DNA of 64,000 nt from Gordonia malaquae NBRC 108250 (GTDB taxonomy: Bacteria; Actinomycetota; Actinomycetes; Mycobacteriales; Mycobacteriaceae). The notes under the pieces were generated by a model that ran no database searches, had not been told where the DNA came from, and worked only from the letters and a program-made list of their open reading frames with translations. Shown piece after piece: positions 1 through 7,612 of the stretch. The translations under genes were made by a program, and so were the position numbers. The stretch spans positions 46,871-110,870 of the forward strand of contig NZ_BAOP01000016.1 of assembly GCF_000344135.1 (NCBI RefSeq), in the 5' to 3' direction. Position 1 is the stretch's first letter. Every line of letters starts with the position of its first letter.

Positions 1-388
1 CCGCCTGGGTCCACCGCAGAGCGGAGATCACGTTGACATCCATGATCTTGCGGGCGGCGTCGGGGTCGATCTGCATGATCGGGCCGTACACCGGGTTGAT
101 CCCGGTGTTGTTGACAAGGAGGTCGGCACTGCCGAACGCCTCGATCGTCTTGGCGACGGTGTCGGCCTGATGATCGGGATCGTCGGCGCGGCCTGCGACG
201 GCGAGTGCGACGTCGGGGCCTCCGAGTCGAGCGACGGCGTCGTCGAGCGCGTCCTGCTTGCGTGCGGTGATCGTGACCTTGGCGCCCTCGGCGACCAGCC
301 GCTCCGCGATCGCCAGCCCGATGCCGCGACTGGCGCCGGTGACGATGGCCGTCTGTCCCTTGAAACGCTGGGGATCGATCTGAACCAC
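1..388 (-). CDS. SDR-family oxidoreductase, N-terminal part (runs off left edge)
   Basis: The frame leaves the window on the left, so only about the first 129 codons are visible. It starts at a GTG six bases after an AGGAGG ribosome-binding site. The classical short-chain dehydrogenase nucleotide-binding pattern TGASRGIG lies at about residues 17–24 and the NNTG motif at about residue 93; the catalytic Tyr-X3-Lys would be outside the window. SDR proteins are cytosolic NAD(P)-dependent oxidoreductases; the substrate cannot be told. It is divergent from a TetR regulator with a palindrome between them, so it is probably a target of that regulator. Confidence 0.85.
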   Translation of the reverse strand, partial: MVQIDPQRFKGQTAIVTGASRGIGLAIAERLVAEGAKVTITARKQDALDDAVARLGGPDVALAVAGRADDPDHQADTVAKTIEAFGSADLLVNNTGINPVYGPIMQIDPDAARKIMDVNVISALRWTQA

Positions 389-419
389 GGAAAGCCTCCT
401 GAAGTGAACACAGTTGATT

Positions 420-437
420 ACTAAGCGCTTGCTTAGT
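420..437. promoter_or_regulatory. Inverted repeat, candidate TetR operator between SDR gene and regulator
   Basis: The arms ACTAAGC and GCTTAGT flank GCTT, giving a 7-bp perfect inverted repeat between two divergent starts. Half-sites of this kind are usual for TetR repressors controlling lipid or steroid catabolism genes. That the neighbouring regulator binds here is inferred from position. Confidence 0.6.
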
Positions 438-534
438 GTTACGATTCACAATGCCTGACACTGAGATGTTCGTCAACCGTTCTTCGGAACTAGACCCGAC
501 TCACACCGCAGGCGAGACCATCGAGAGGATTCCC

Positions 535-1152
535 GTGCCCGACGAACCGTCCGCATCCCGCGCAGAGGCCACTCGCGGCCGACTTCTCGCCGCCGCACTG
601 GAGGCGTTCTCCGAACGCGGGTTCCACGCGACCACCACGCGCGACATCGCGTCGACCGCCGGAATGAGCTCAGCCGCGGTGTACGTCCACTACCGCTCGA
701 AGGAAGAGCTGCTCTACGAGTTGTCGCACAGCGGGCACATCGCCACCATCACGATGATCAACGATGCCGACGACCCGGACGCCGACCCGGCAACCCGTCT
801 CGCGGCGGTGATGCGCGCTTTCAGCGAGCACCACGCGAAGGGCCACACCAGCGCTCGGATCGTGAACTACGAGCTCACCGCCCTCGAGCCCGATCATCTG
901 CGCGAGATCCTCACCCTCCGCCGCGAGATCACCCGCCGCGTCCGAGCCATCGTCGATGCAGGCGCCGAGTCCGGCCAGTTCGACGTCGACGATCCGCACA
1001 GCACCACGAACACCCTGCTGTCCATGGGCATCGACATCGCGCGCTGGTATCGAGAGGACGGTCACCTCTCCCCCGCCGAACTCGGCGAGTTCTACGCGCG
1101 GACGAGTCTGCGCGTCGTCGGAGCGAGTAGCGAACCGCGTCCGGACCGATGA
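535..1152 (+). CDS. TetR/AcrR-family transcriptional regulator
   Basis: The protein has about 205 residues. An N-terminal helix-turn-helix of the TetR type is visible at about residues 15–60 (AFSERGFHATTTRDIASTAG, then SSAAVYVHYRSKEELLYEL), followed by a helical ligand-binding half. I chose the GTG preceded by GAGAGGA; an in-frame ATG at 451 would add 28 residues but has no ribosome-binding site. It is divergent from the SDR gene across an inverted repeat, so it is expected to repress itself and the SDR gene. The KstR2/FadR-like look of the HTH hints at a fatty-acid or steroid ligand, which is inference. Confidence 0.85.
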   Translation: MPDEPSASRAEATRGRLLAAALEAFSERGFHATTTRDIASTAGMSSAAVYVHYRSKEELLYELSHSGHIATITMINDADDPDADPATRLAAVMRAFSEHHAKGHTSARIVNYELTALEPDHLREILTLRREITRRVRAIVDAGAESGQFDVDDPHSTTNTLLSMGIDIARWYREDGHLSPAELGEFYARTSLRVVGASSEPRPDR

Positions 1153-1261
1153 TCTGCGACACACCCGGGACCGCCGGGAACAAATAGGTGGCCCCATACG
1201 TCTGACAAGGTGTAGCAATGATGCACCGACCAGGTACGTCAATGATGAGACGGAGGAAGCC

Positions 1262-1459
1262 ATGCCAGACATCGCAACGCCCGACACTGTCGTCTCCACC
1301 CCGCTGACCCTCGCTGATCGCTGCGATCGGTGCAGCGCGGCGGCCAAGGTGCGCGCTGAGCTCCCCACCGGGGGCGAGCTCCTGTTCTGCCGTCACCACT
1401 ACAACGACCACGAAGCTCGTCTCGTCGAGCTCGGCGCCGTGGTGACGATCGACGCCTGA
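1262..1459 (+). CDS. Small zinc-ribbon-like DUF7455 protein
   Basis: This 65-residue protein starts at an ATG preceded by GGAGGAAG. It carries two cysteine pairs that look like a zinc ribbon: C21-x2-C24 and C43 with H45/H46. The sequence resembles the M. tuberculosis Rv2699c type of conserved small protein, which sits near sigA/sigB. Its function is unknown; metal binding is inferred from the Cys/His pattern. It stands alone and ends at a strong bidirectional hairpin shared with the convergent helicase gene. Confidence 0.8.
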   Translation: MPDIATPDTVVSTPLTLADRCDRCSAAAKVRAELPTGGELLFCRHHYNDHEARLVELGAVVTIDA

Positions 1460-1477
1460 CATCGGGCGAACGCCCAC

Positions 1478-1522
1478 AACAGACCAGAGGCGAGCCGATC
1501 ATCGGCTCGCCTCTGGTCTGTT
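1478..1522. terminator. Bidirectional hairpin between convergent genes
   Basis: Two perfect 22-base arms (1478–1499 and 1501–1522) begin with AACAGACCAGAGG and end with its complement. The hairpin lies between the stop of the DUF7455 gene and the stop of the DExH helicase gene, so it can end transcription from both sides. There is no long U-run, as is common in actinobacteria. Confidence 0.85.
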
Positions 1523-1537
1523 CTGTGGCTACGTGCC

Positions 1538-3274
1538 CTACCAGCTGCGCAGAGCGGCGATCCGTTCGCGGAGCTGATCGCCGGTCGCCATCGCCGTCGG
1601 CGGGCCGCCGAGGCGTTCACGGAGATCGTTGTGGATCTGGCCGTGCGGTTTGCCGGTGCGCTGATTGTGCAGCGCGACAAGCGTGTTGAGCTCCTTGCGC
1701 AGCGCGAGAAGGTTCTCACCGGTCCGCTCGTTCGCGTTCGGCGCGGCCTTCGCCGCCTCGTCGTCGCGCGGACGGGACGACCGATTCGTCACCTGCTGAG
1801 CCTGTCGCTGTTGCAGGAGCGTGCGGACCTGGTCCGCGTCGAGGAGGCCCGGCAGGCCGAGGTAGTCCGATTCCTCCTCGGACCCGACGAACGTCGACGT
1901 CCCGAAGGACGAGCCGTCGTAGATCACCTGGTCGAGCTCGGCGTCGGCGTGCAACGACTGGAACGCCTTCTCCTCCTCGCCCGGCTCGTCCTTGCGCTTG
2001 TTCGCGTCGGTGAGAATCGCGTCGTCGAGCCCGTCCGACTCGCGGTGCGGCTTTCCGAGGACGTGATCACGTTCGGCTTCCAACTCGCTCGCCAGTTGCA
2101 GCAGGACCGTGACGGACGGCAGGAAGACGCTCGCCGTCTCACCTGGCCTGCGTGAGCGCACAAAACGCCCGATCGCCTGCGCGAAATACAGCGGGGTGGA
2201 CGCATTGGTCGCGTACACGCCGACCGACAGGCGTGGCACGTCGACGCCTTCGGACACCATGCGGACCGCGACCATCCACTCGTCTGTCGAATTCGAGAAC
2301 TCCTCGATGCGCGACGACGACTTCGGGTCGTCCGAGAGCACCACCGTCGGCTTCTTCCCCGTGATGGAGTGGAGCAGATCTGCGTAGTCGCGGGCGTTCT
2401 GCTGGTCCGTGGCGATCACCAGGCCGCCCGCATCGGGCACACCCGATTCCCGCAGTCGCATGAGTCGGCGGTGCGCAGCGGTGAACACCGCGTAGATCCA
2501 GTCGCCGTGGGGATCGAGCGCCGTACGCCACGCGCGTGCGGTCTGCTCCTGGGACAGCGGCTCACCCAGGCGTGCGGTGAACTCCTCACCTGCGCTGGTC
2601 CGCCAGCTCGCCTCACCCGAGTAGGCGAGGAACACGACCGGGCGGACGACGCCGTCGCGCAGCGCCTCGGAGTAGCCGTACGTGCTGTCGGCCTTCGAGC
2701 GCTGGCCGCCGCCCGGCTCGGGCTCGTACGTGACGAAGGGAATCGGCGAATCGTCTGATCGGAACGGCGTACCGGTCAGTGCCAGACGCCGCGTGGCGTC
2801 GCCGAACGCCTCCCGGATGCCGTCACCCCACGACTTCGCGTCGCCGCCGTGGTGGATCTCGTCGAGGATCACCAGTGTCTTGTACTGCTCGGTGCGCACT
2901 CGATGCCGATACGGGTGCGCGGCGACCTGCGCGTACGTGAGGACGACACCGTCGAAGTCCGAGCTCGTCGAGCCCGTCGAGTTCGAGAAGTTCGGGTCGA
3001 GGGCGATCCCGTTGCGGGCCGCTGAGGCCGCCCACTGGTGTTTGAGGTGTTCTGTCGGCGCCACGACGGTGATCCGCTCCACCGTGCGGTCCGCCAGCAG
3101 CTCCGACGCGACGCGCAGTCCGAATGTGGTCTTTCCCGCACCCGGCGTGGCGACGGCCAGGTAGTCCGTCGGGTTCGACGTCAGGTAGCGAGTGAGGGCC
3201 CGTCGCTGCCATGCGCGAAGCGGTGCCCCCGAGACGATTCTGCGGTCAGTGTCGACATCGGTACTGGTCACCAT
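1538..3274 (-). CDS. DEAD/DEAH-box (SF2, DExH) helicase
   Basis: The 578-residue protein starts at an ATG after an AGGAG box. SF2 helicase motifs appear in order: Walker A ATPGAGKTT (about 42–50), motif Ia APTEHLKHQW, DEIHHGG (DExH box), LTGTPF (motif III), SEGVDVPR (motif V) and QAIGRFVRS (motif VI). It resembles the stand-alone DEAD/DEAH helicases of mycobacteria related to XPB/type III restriction helicases, but no nuclease domain is visible. The C-terminal 150 residues are charged and low in motifs. Substrate and process are unknown. It converges on the DUF7455 gene through a shared terminator. Confidence 0.88.
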   Translation of the reverse strand: MVTSTDVDTDRRIVSGAPLRAWQRRALTRYLTSNPTDYLAVATPGAGKTTFGLRVASELLADRTVERITVVAPTEHLKHQWAASAARNGIALDPNFSNSTGSTSSDFDGVVLTYAQVAAHPYRHRVRTEQYKTLVILDEIHHGGDAKSWGDGIREAFGDATRRLALTGTPFRSDDSPIPFVTYEPEPGGGQRSKADSTYGYSEALRDGVVRPVVFLAYSGEASWRTSAGEEFTARLGEPLSQEQTARAWRTALDPHGDWIYAVFTAAHRRLMRLRESGVPDAGGLVIATDQQNARDYADLLHSITGKKPTVVLSDDPKSSSRIEEFSNSTDEWMVAVRMVSEGVDVPRLSVGVYATNASTPLYFAQAIGRFVRSRRPGETASVFLPSVTVLLQLASELEAERDHVLGKPHRESDGLDDAILTDANKRKDEPGEEEKAFQSLHADAELDQVIYDGSSFGTSTFVGSEEESDYLGLPGLLDADQVRTLLQQRQAQQVTNRSSRPRDDEAAKAAPNANERTGENLLALRKELNTLVALHNQRTGKPHGQIHNDLRERLGGPPTAMATGDQLRERIAALRSW

Positions 3275-3535
3275 GCTCCTGTAGCTCGACTGTGGCTCGT
3301 CGTGCAGTCTCCCCCGCACCCGACCCGACGATTCTACCCGCCTCGCGCACCCGGTTCGCCACGCCAGGAAACCGGGTCGGTGATCGACCAGGTGACCCGC
3401 ATCGGCCATGCTTGACACATCAACACCCACGGCACGTACCCCAGCGACGACGCCGCCGAGCTTCCACCGCCGGAGCCCGAGCAGGCGCGACGGCCGGTAT
3501 TCCGGAGCCTTCCACGTCTGCTGTGGCGCACCATC

Positions 3536-4447
3536 GTGAAGTCGTGGGACGACTCCATCATCGGCTGGGCCGCGCAGGCCGCCTTCTGGCAGGCGCTGTC
3601 TCTTCCACCGCTGCTGCTCGGAGTGCTCGGCAGTATCGGCTATGTGGCCGGATGGTTCGGCCCGGACACCGTCCAGGTCGTGACCGAACGGATCCTCTCC
3701 TTCGCCGACCGCACGTTCACCCCGCAGGTCGTGAACGATCTGATTCAGCCGACGGTCGAGAACGTCCTAGGTCGAGGCCGAGTCACGATCATGTCCGTGG
3801 GTTTCATCCTGTCGCTGTGGGCGGGGTCGTCGGCGATGTCGTGCTTCGTTTCGTCGATCGTCCACGCGCACGGTCAGCACGACGTCCGGAATCCGGTGTG
3901 GCAGCGCATCTTCGCGCTGATCATCTACCTGTTCTTCCTGGTGATGGCGATTCTGGTGCTGCCCCTGGTGGCGTTGGGACCGACGTATCTGCGGAACATC
4001 GTGCCCGCGTCCTGGGGCCCGGCGATCAGCGACCTGATCGACTGGCTGTACTTCCCGTTCGTCGGTCTGCTGCTGATCGGGGCCCTGTCGGCGCTGTACC
4101 GCTTCGCACTGCCCAATCCGCTGCCGCGCAGGCGACTGGTGCCGGGCGCGATCCTCGCGGGTGTCGGATTCTGGCTGACCTCGTACGTCCTGCGGTTCTA
4201 TCTGACCGCGGTCACCGACGCAGGGTACACATACGGCGCACTCGCGACACCTATCGCGTTCCTCCTGTTCACGTACTTCCTCGGCTTCGCGATCGTGGCG
4301 GGCGCCGAGCTCAATTCAGTGATTCAGGAATTCTGGCCCGCGAGGAAGGACGGCGCCGTCGTCCGGCATTGGGTCACGTCGCAGACCACCGAGTTGACCG
4401 ACACCCTGCGGAACCGCGCCGTCGGTCGGCGCGGTTCCCCGGAGTGA
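3536..4447 (+). CDS. YihY/BrkB-family inner-membrane protein (start uncertain)
   Basis: The product is a polytopic membrane protein with about six hydrophobic segments; SWDDSIIGWAAQAAFWQALS and GFWLTSYVLRFYLTAV are typical YihY/BrkB (formerly RNase BN) features. It matches M. tuberculosis Rv2707 by family and position. The only canonical in-frame start after the last stop (TGA at 3413–3415) is this GTG, which lacks a ribosome-binding site. The in-frame sequence just upstream still reads as plausible protein (SDDAAELPPPEPEQARRPVF), so the true N-terminus probably lies upstream, reached by a non-standard start or hidden by a one-base frameshift. Function is unknown. Confidence 0.8.
   Translation: MKSWDDSIIGWAAQAAFWQALSLPPLLLGVLGSIGYVAGWFGPDTVQVVTERILSFADRTFTPQVVNDLIQPTVENVLGRGRVTIMSVGFILSLWAGSSAMSCFVSSIVHAHGQHDVRNPVWQRIFALIIYLFFLVMAILVLPLVALGPTYLRNIVPASWGPAISDLIDWLYFPFVGLLLIGALSALYRFALPNPLPRRRLVPGAILAGVGFWLTSYVLRFYLTAVTDAGYTYGALATPIAFLLFTYFLGFAIVAGAELNSVIQEFWPARKDGAVVRHWVTSQTTELTDTLRNRAVGRRGSPE
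4411..4437. terminator. Hairpin at 3' end of the YihY gene
   Basis: The arms GAACCGCGCC (4411–4420) and GGCGCGGTTC (4428–4437) enclose a 7-base loop. The hairpin is inside the last codons of the YihY gene and just before the convergent DUF3039 gene stop, so it may serve both strands. Confidence 0.5.
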
Positions 4448-4470
4448 TCGGCTGACTCGCAGCGTCGCTG

Positions 4471-4701
4471 CTATTTCTTCATCTTCTCGTAGACCTTCTT
4501 GCACTTCTCGCACACCGGCGAACCGGGCTTGGCAGCCTTCGTCACCGGGAACGTCTCACCGCACAGTGCGACGACGTGGGTCCCCATGACGGCGCTCTCA
4601 GCCATCTTGTCCTTCTTCACGTAATGGAAGACCTTGGGAGTGTCGTCGTCCTGCTCGGTCCGTTCGTCGATATCGGGCCGTTCGATCGTCTGCGTTGCCA
4701 T
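4471..4701 (-). CDS. DUF3039 small zinc-binding-like protein
   Basis: The protein has 76 residues: an acidic N-terminus, a central FHYVKKDKMAES segment and a C-terminal Cys cluster C47, C64-x2-C67 with nearby H26 and H42, consistent with one bound zinc. It ends in a lysine-rich tail. It belongs to DUF3039 (M. tuberculosis Rv2708c by synteny). The start ATG has no clear ribosome site. It is divergent from the DUF3099 gene with only 35 bases between starts, so the two must share promoter sequence. Function is unknown. Confidence 0.85.
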   Translation of the reverse strand: MATQTIERPDIDERTEQDDDTPKVFHYVKKDKMAESAVMGTHVVALCGETFPVTKAAKPGSPVCEKCKKVYEKMKK

Positions 4702-4736
4702 ACAGCCATTGTGACGCACTGTGGAAGGATCGGGGT

Positions 4737-5177
4737 ATGGCGCGCGACGAATCCGACCCCACGACATTCCTGATCACCGGCGCCGATGACGACCTCGAAG
4801 CGGTGTACCGGGCCCGCAAACGGCGTTATCTCATCATGATGTCGATCCGTGTGCCCGCGCTGATCATCGCCGCGATCGTGTACTCGATGACGCAGAACGG
4901 ATGGATCGCACTGGCCATCATCGTCGCGTCGATCCCGATCCCGTGGATCGCCGTCCTCCGGGCCAACGACCGCGAGCCCCGCAAGCGCGGCGAGGTCCCG
5001 ACCTACCACTACGGCGGCGGCTACACCGTCGGGCAGGCCGAGTTGGCCGCCGAACCGGCGCGCGACCGCTTCGCCGACGACGATCACCCGGTGATCGACG
5101 CCGAGATCGAGGCGCCCGATCAGCCCGGGGACACACCAAACGATAACCGAGCAGGCGGGCAGGACTCAGCACGATGA
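4737..5177 (+). CDS. DUF3099 membrane protein
   Basis: This 146-residue protein has two adjacent hydrophobic helices (about residues 38–56 and 62–80) with a short cytoplasmic N-terminus rich in Arg/Lys (YRARKRRYL) and a long acidic hydrophilic tail. This is the DUF3099 layout (Rv2709 by synteny). The ATG follows a GGAAGGA site eight bases upstream; 14 further in-frame residues upstream are unlikely. Its stop overlaps the start of the aminopeptidase gene (ATGA), so the two are translationally coupled. Function is unknown. Confidence 0.85.
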   Translation: MARDESDPTTFLITGADDDLEAVYRARKRRYLIMMSIRVPALIIAAIVYSMTQNGWIALAIIVASIPIPWIAVLRANDREPRKRGEVPTYHYGGGYTVGQAELAAEPARDRFADDDHPVIDAEIEAPDQPGDTPNDNRAGGQDSAR

Positions 5178-5950
5178 TCGAACTCAAGACTCCAGCCGAA
5201 GTCGAGAAGATGGCCGTCACCGGTCGCTTCGTGGCGCAGGTCCTCGACGATCTCGCGCGTCGCGCTGAACCGGGCGTCAACCTGCTCGACCTGGAGCAGC
5301 GTGCGCGAACGATGGTCGCCGACCGCGGAGCCGTCAGCTGCTATTGGGACTACGCGCCCTCGTTCGGGAGCGGCCCGTTCGGCAACGTGATCTGCCTGTC
5401 GGTCAACGACGCCGTCCTGCACGGTCTGCCCCGCGACCACGTGCTCGCGCCGGGCGACGTGCTGACCCTCGACTTCGCCGTGTCGATCGACGGGTGGGTG
5501 GCCGACGCCGCCCGCACCGTTCGGGTGGGAGTCGAGGACGATCCCACACACCCGGACGCACAACTGATCGCATCCACCGAGCGAGCGCTCGCCGCGGCCG
5601 TCGCCGAAATGGTTCCGGGCCACCGACTCGGTGACGTGTCCTGCGCGATCGGCGAGGTCGCCGTCGCCGAGGGCTACCGAGTGAACACCCAGTTCGGCGG
5701 GCACGGTCTCGGGCGGACGATGCACGAGGATCCGCACGTCCCCAACCTCGGCCGTCGCGGTAAGGGACCACTCCTACGCCCCGGTGCGACGCTGGCGCTC
5801 GAGCCGTGGTGGGCGATCGGAACCGAACGCCTCGTCGCCGATCCGGACGGCTGGACCCTGCGGTCGGCGGACGGTTCGATGACCGCGCACTCCGAGCACA
5901 CCGTCGCGGTCACCGACGACGGCCCGCGGATCCTCACGACTCTCGACTGA
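5174..5950 (+). CDS. map: Type I methionine aminopeptidase
   Basis: The 258-residue protein is an M24-family peptidase that removes N-terminal methionine from nascent proteins in the cytosol. The five metal ligands are visible: Asp in LTLDFAVSIDGW, Asp in VADAARTV, His in GGHGLGRTMHEDP, Glu in LALEPWWAIG and Glu in HSEHTVAV. It lacks an N-terminal zinc-finger or SH3-binding extension. It overlaps the DUF3099 gene by four bases. Its 3' end overlaps the convergent ATPase gene by 17 bases. Actinobacteria commonly carry more than one map gene, so this may be a second copy. Confidence 0.93.
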   Translation: MIELKTPAEVEKMAVTGRFVAQVLDDLARRAEPGVNLLDLEQRARTMVADRGAVSCYWDYAPSFGSGPFGNVICLSVNDAVLHGLPRDHVLAPGDVLTLDFAVSIDGWVADAARTVRVGVEDDPTHPDAQLIASTERALAAAVAEMVPGHRLGDVSCAIGEVAVAEGYRVNTQFGGHGLGRTMHEDPHVPNLGRRGKGPLLRPGATLALEPWWAIGTERLVADPDGWTLRSADGSMTAHSEHTVAVTDDGPRILTTLD

Positions 5951-6941
5951 TCCGCCAGGCGTTCATCCGGCTGACGGCCCGTCCCGCATCGGGAAGCGCA
6001 CGAGTCAACGCGGATGCGAGGTCGTCCCGCTCGCAGGACGCCCACACGTCGATCCGGACGTCCGCGTCGTGTGCGACGTCGAGGACCGTCGCCCATCGAG
6101 CGAGCGGGTCGACGCCGTCCGGGACGTCGAGACCCACGATCACCCAGTGATCGAACCGTTCGGCGAGTTTCAGGTAGTCCGCAGCCGCGGTCGGCGCGTC
6201 GCAGAGCGCTGCGAATTCCATCCAGACCGTCCCGGCGTCACGTCCCAGCAGCCGAACCGCTCGACAGTGCACACCGCGCGTGCCGACGGGCGGCGGTCCG
6301 AGCGTCGCACCGACCATCCACCGGCCGCCGCGGAATCCGGTCGTGCCGCCGTCGGCCCGCAGATCGTGCGCTCCCCCGACGTCGACGATCGTGAACACGT
6401 CCTCGATGAATGCGATCGTCGGCTCGAAGCCGGCGTGAAAGAGCGGATTCGGCATCTGCTCGGCCGGAGTTCGGTTGGATGTGACGATCACTCTGATCTC
6501 GCGTGAGATCAGAGCGCGCAGAACCCGATCCAGGAACACGCCGTCCGCCGGATCGTGCACCGCGAACTCGTCGAGACAGAGCACGTCCACTCCGCGCAGC
6601 ACTGCGTCCAGTCCCCCGCGCCATCCGCCGCTCCTGTCGATCGCCGCATGCAGGTCGGCGAAGAATTCGTGGACGTGGCGCCGACGGACGGCCGTCCCGG
6701 TGGCAGTGACGACGCCGACGAACCAGTCGACGACCTGGGTCTTCCCGCGACCTGGCGGTCCGCACAGATACACGGGCCCGTCACAGGCGAGCGCCTCGGC
6801 CGCCGCCGACTGACCATCGGTCAGACGCATGCCCGATTCCGACGCCACCTGTCCGATGCCGTCGACGATCCGCCGGCGGGAGCGCACCCCCGGCCGGAGG
6901 CGGCGACGCACTCGCCTCGTCACCTTCGTGGATCCACCCAT
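5934..6941 (-). CDS. zapE: AFG1/ZapE-like P-loop ATPase
   Basis: The protein has about 335 residues with Walker A GPPGRGKT, Walker B VLCLDEFAV and the sensor segment VIVTSNRTPAEQMPNPLFH, the pattern of the AFG1/ZapE ATPases. In E. coli ZapE modulates the Z-ring under stress; yeast Afg1 acts in mitochondrial protein quality control. The C-terminal part is divergent. I chose the ATG at 6941 because TAGAGT, a TANNNT -10 box, lies seven bases upstream, suggesting a leaderless mRNA; an ATG two codons upstream is also possible. The -10 box lies inside a perfect palindrome shared with the divergent TetR gene. Confidence 0.75.
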   Translation of the reverse strand: MGGSTKVTRRVRRRLRPGVRSRRRIVDGIGQVASESGMRLTDGQSAAAEALACDGPVYLCGPPGRGKTQVVDWFVGVVTATGTAVRRRHVHEFFADLHAAIDRSGGWRGGLDAVLRGVDVLCLDEFAVHDPADGVFLDRVLRALISREIRVIVTSNRTPAEQMPNPLFHAGFEPTIAFIEDVFTIVDVGGAHDLRADGGTTGFRGGRWMVGATLGPPPVGTRGVHCRAVRLLGRDAGTVWMEFAALCDAPTAAADYLKLAERFDHWVIVGLDVPDGVDPLARWATVLDVAHDADVRIDVWASCERDDLASALTRALPDAGRAVSRMNAWRISRES

Positions 6942-6947
6942 GTCCAT

Positions 6948-6967
6948 GACTCTATGTTCATAGAGTC
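6948..6967. promoter_or_regulatory. Perfect palindromic operator spanning two divergent -10 boxes
   Basis: The palindrome is GACTCTATG-TT-CATAGAGTC, with 9-bp perfect arms. Each arm contains TAGAGT read outward: on the minus strand it ends seven bases before the ATPase ATG, on the plus strand eight bases before the TetR ATG. One repressor dimer here would block both promoters. Binding by the adjacent TetR protein is inferred. Confidence 0.75.
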
Positions 6968-6974
6968 TGGTTGG

Positions 6975-7514
6975 ATGGCAGACGTGCCGGACCTCACTCG
7001 CCGCGACGCGATCTGCGACGCCGCCCTCGACCTCGCCGCCGACGGCGGCAATCGCGCGGTGACCCACAGCGGTGTCGACAGGCTGCTCGAACTCCCTGCC
7101 GGGTCGACGTCGTACTACTTCCGCACCCGCCGAGCACTCCTCGACGGTGCGATCGGGCGTCTCACGGAGGATTCACGGACCGCGTTCGCACGCCTCGACC
7201 CTGCTGATCCAGCCGAGACGATCGGCGCCTACCTGCACTCGCTCGTGACCGCCAGGAGTCGCGATGTGCGCGCGAGGTTCGCGTTGGCCTCCGACACGTC
7301 ACATGATCACCAGCTTCGGGACGATCTCGCACGCTGTCTGTTCTCCCACGACGGCGCCGTTGCGTTGTTCGCCTCCACCGGCTCGCCCGCACCCGCCGCC
7401 GACGCCGCCGACCTGCTTGTCTTCTGCGAAGGGGTCGCGGCGTCGCACCTGTTCGGAGCGACGCCGACACCAGCCGACCTGACCGCCGCGGTTCGTCGAC
7501 GATTCCGCCTGTAG
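6975..7514 (+). CDS. TetR-family transcriptional regulator
   Basis: The protein has 179 residues. The N-terminal HTH reads [20 protein letters not shown] then [20 protein letters not shown], matching the TetR fold in which the recognition helix precedes the SYYF motif. The C-terminal half is helical, as expected for ligand binding. The ATG has no ribosome-binding site but a TAGAGT -10 box eight bases upstream, consistent with a leaderless transcript. It is divergent from the AFG1/ZapE-like ATPase gene across a perfect palindrome, so autoregulation and control of the ATPase are expected. The ligand is unknown. Confidence 0.85.
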   Translation: MADVPDLTRRDAICDAALDLAADGGNRAVTHSGVDRLLELPAGSTSYYFRTRRALLDGAIGRLTEDSRTAFARLDPADPAETIGAYLHSLVTARSRDVRARFALASDTSHDHQLRDDLARCLFSHDGAVALFASTGSPAPAADAADLLVFCEGVAASHLFGATPTPADLTAAVRRRFRL

Positions 7515-7542
7515 AAGGTCTCAGAGACTTCTCAGGGACGTC

Positions 7543-7569
7543 GGGAACCTTTCGCCGACCGAACACGTT
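7543..7569 (+). promoter_or_regulatory. ECF-sigma (SigE/SigH-type) promoter of sigB
   Basis: GGGAACC (7543–7549) and CGTT (7566–7569) are separated so that GGAAC and CGTT lie 17 bases apart. This matches the extracytoplasmic sigma consensus GGAAC-N16/17-CGTT. In M. tuberculosis sigB is known to be driven by SigE and SigH from such a promoter. The sigB start codon follows 43 bases downstream. Confidence 0.8.
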
Positions 7570-7612
7570 GAACCTCGTGAACGCACACGAACAGCGCACA
7601 CTTGGAGGTCGT

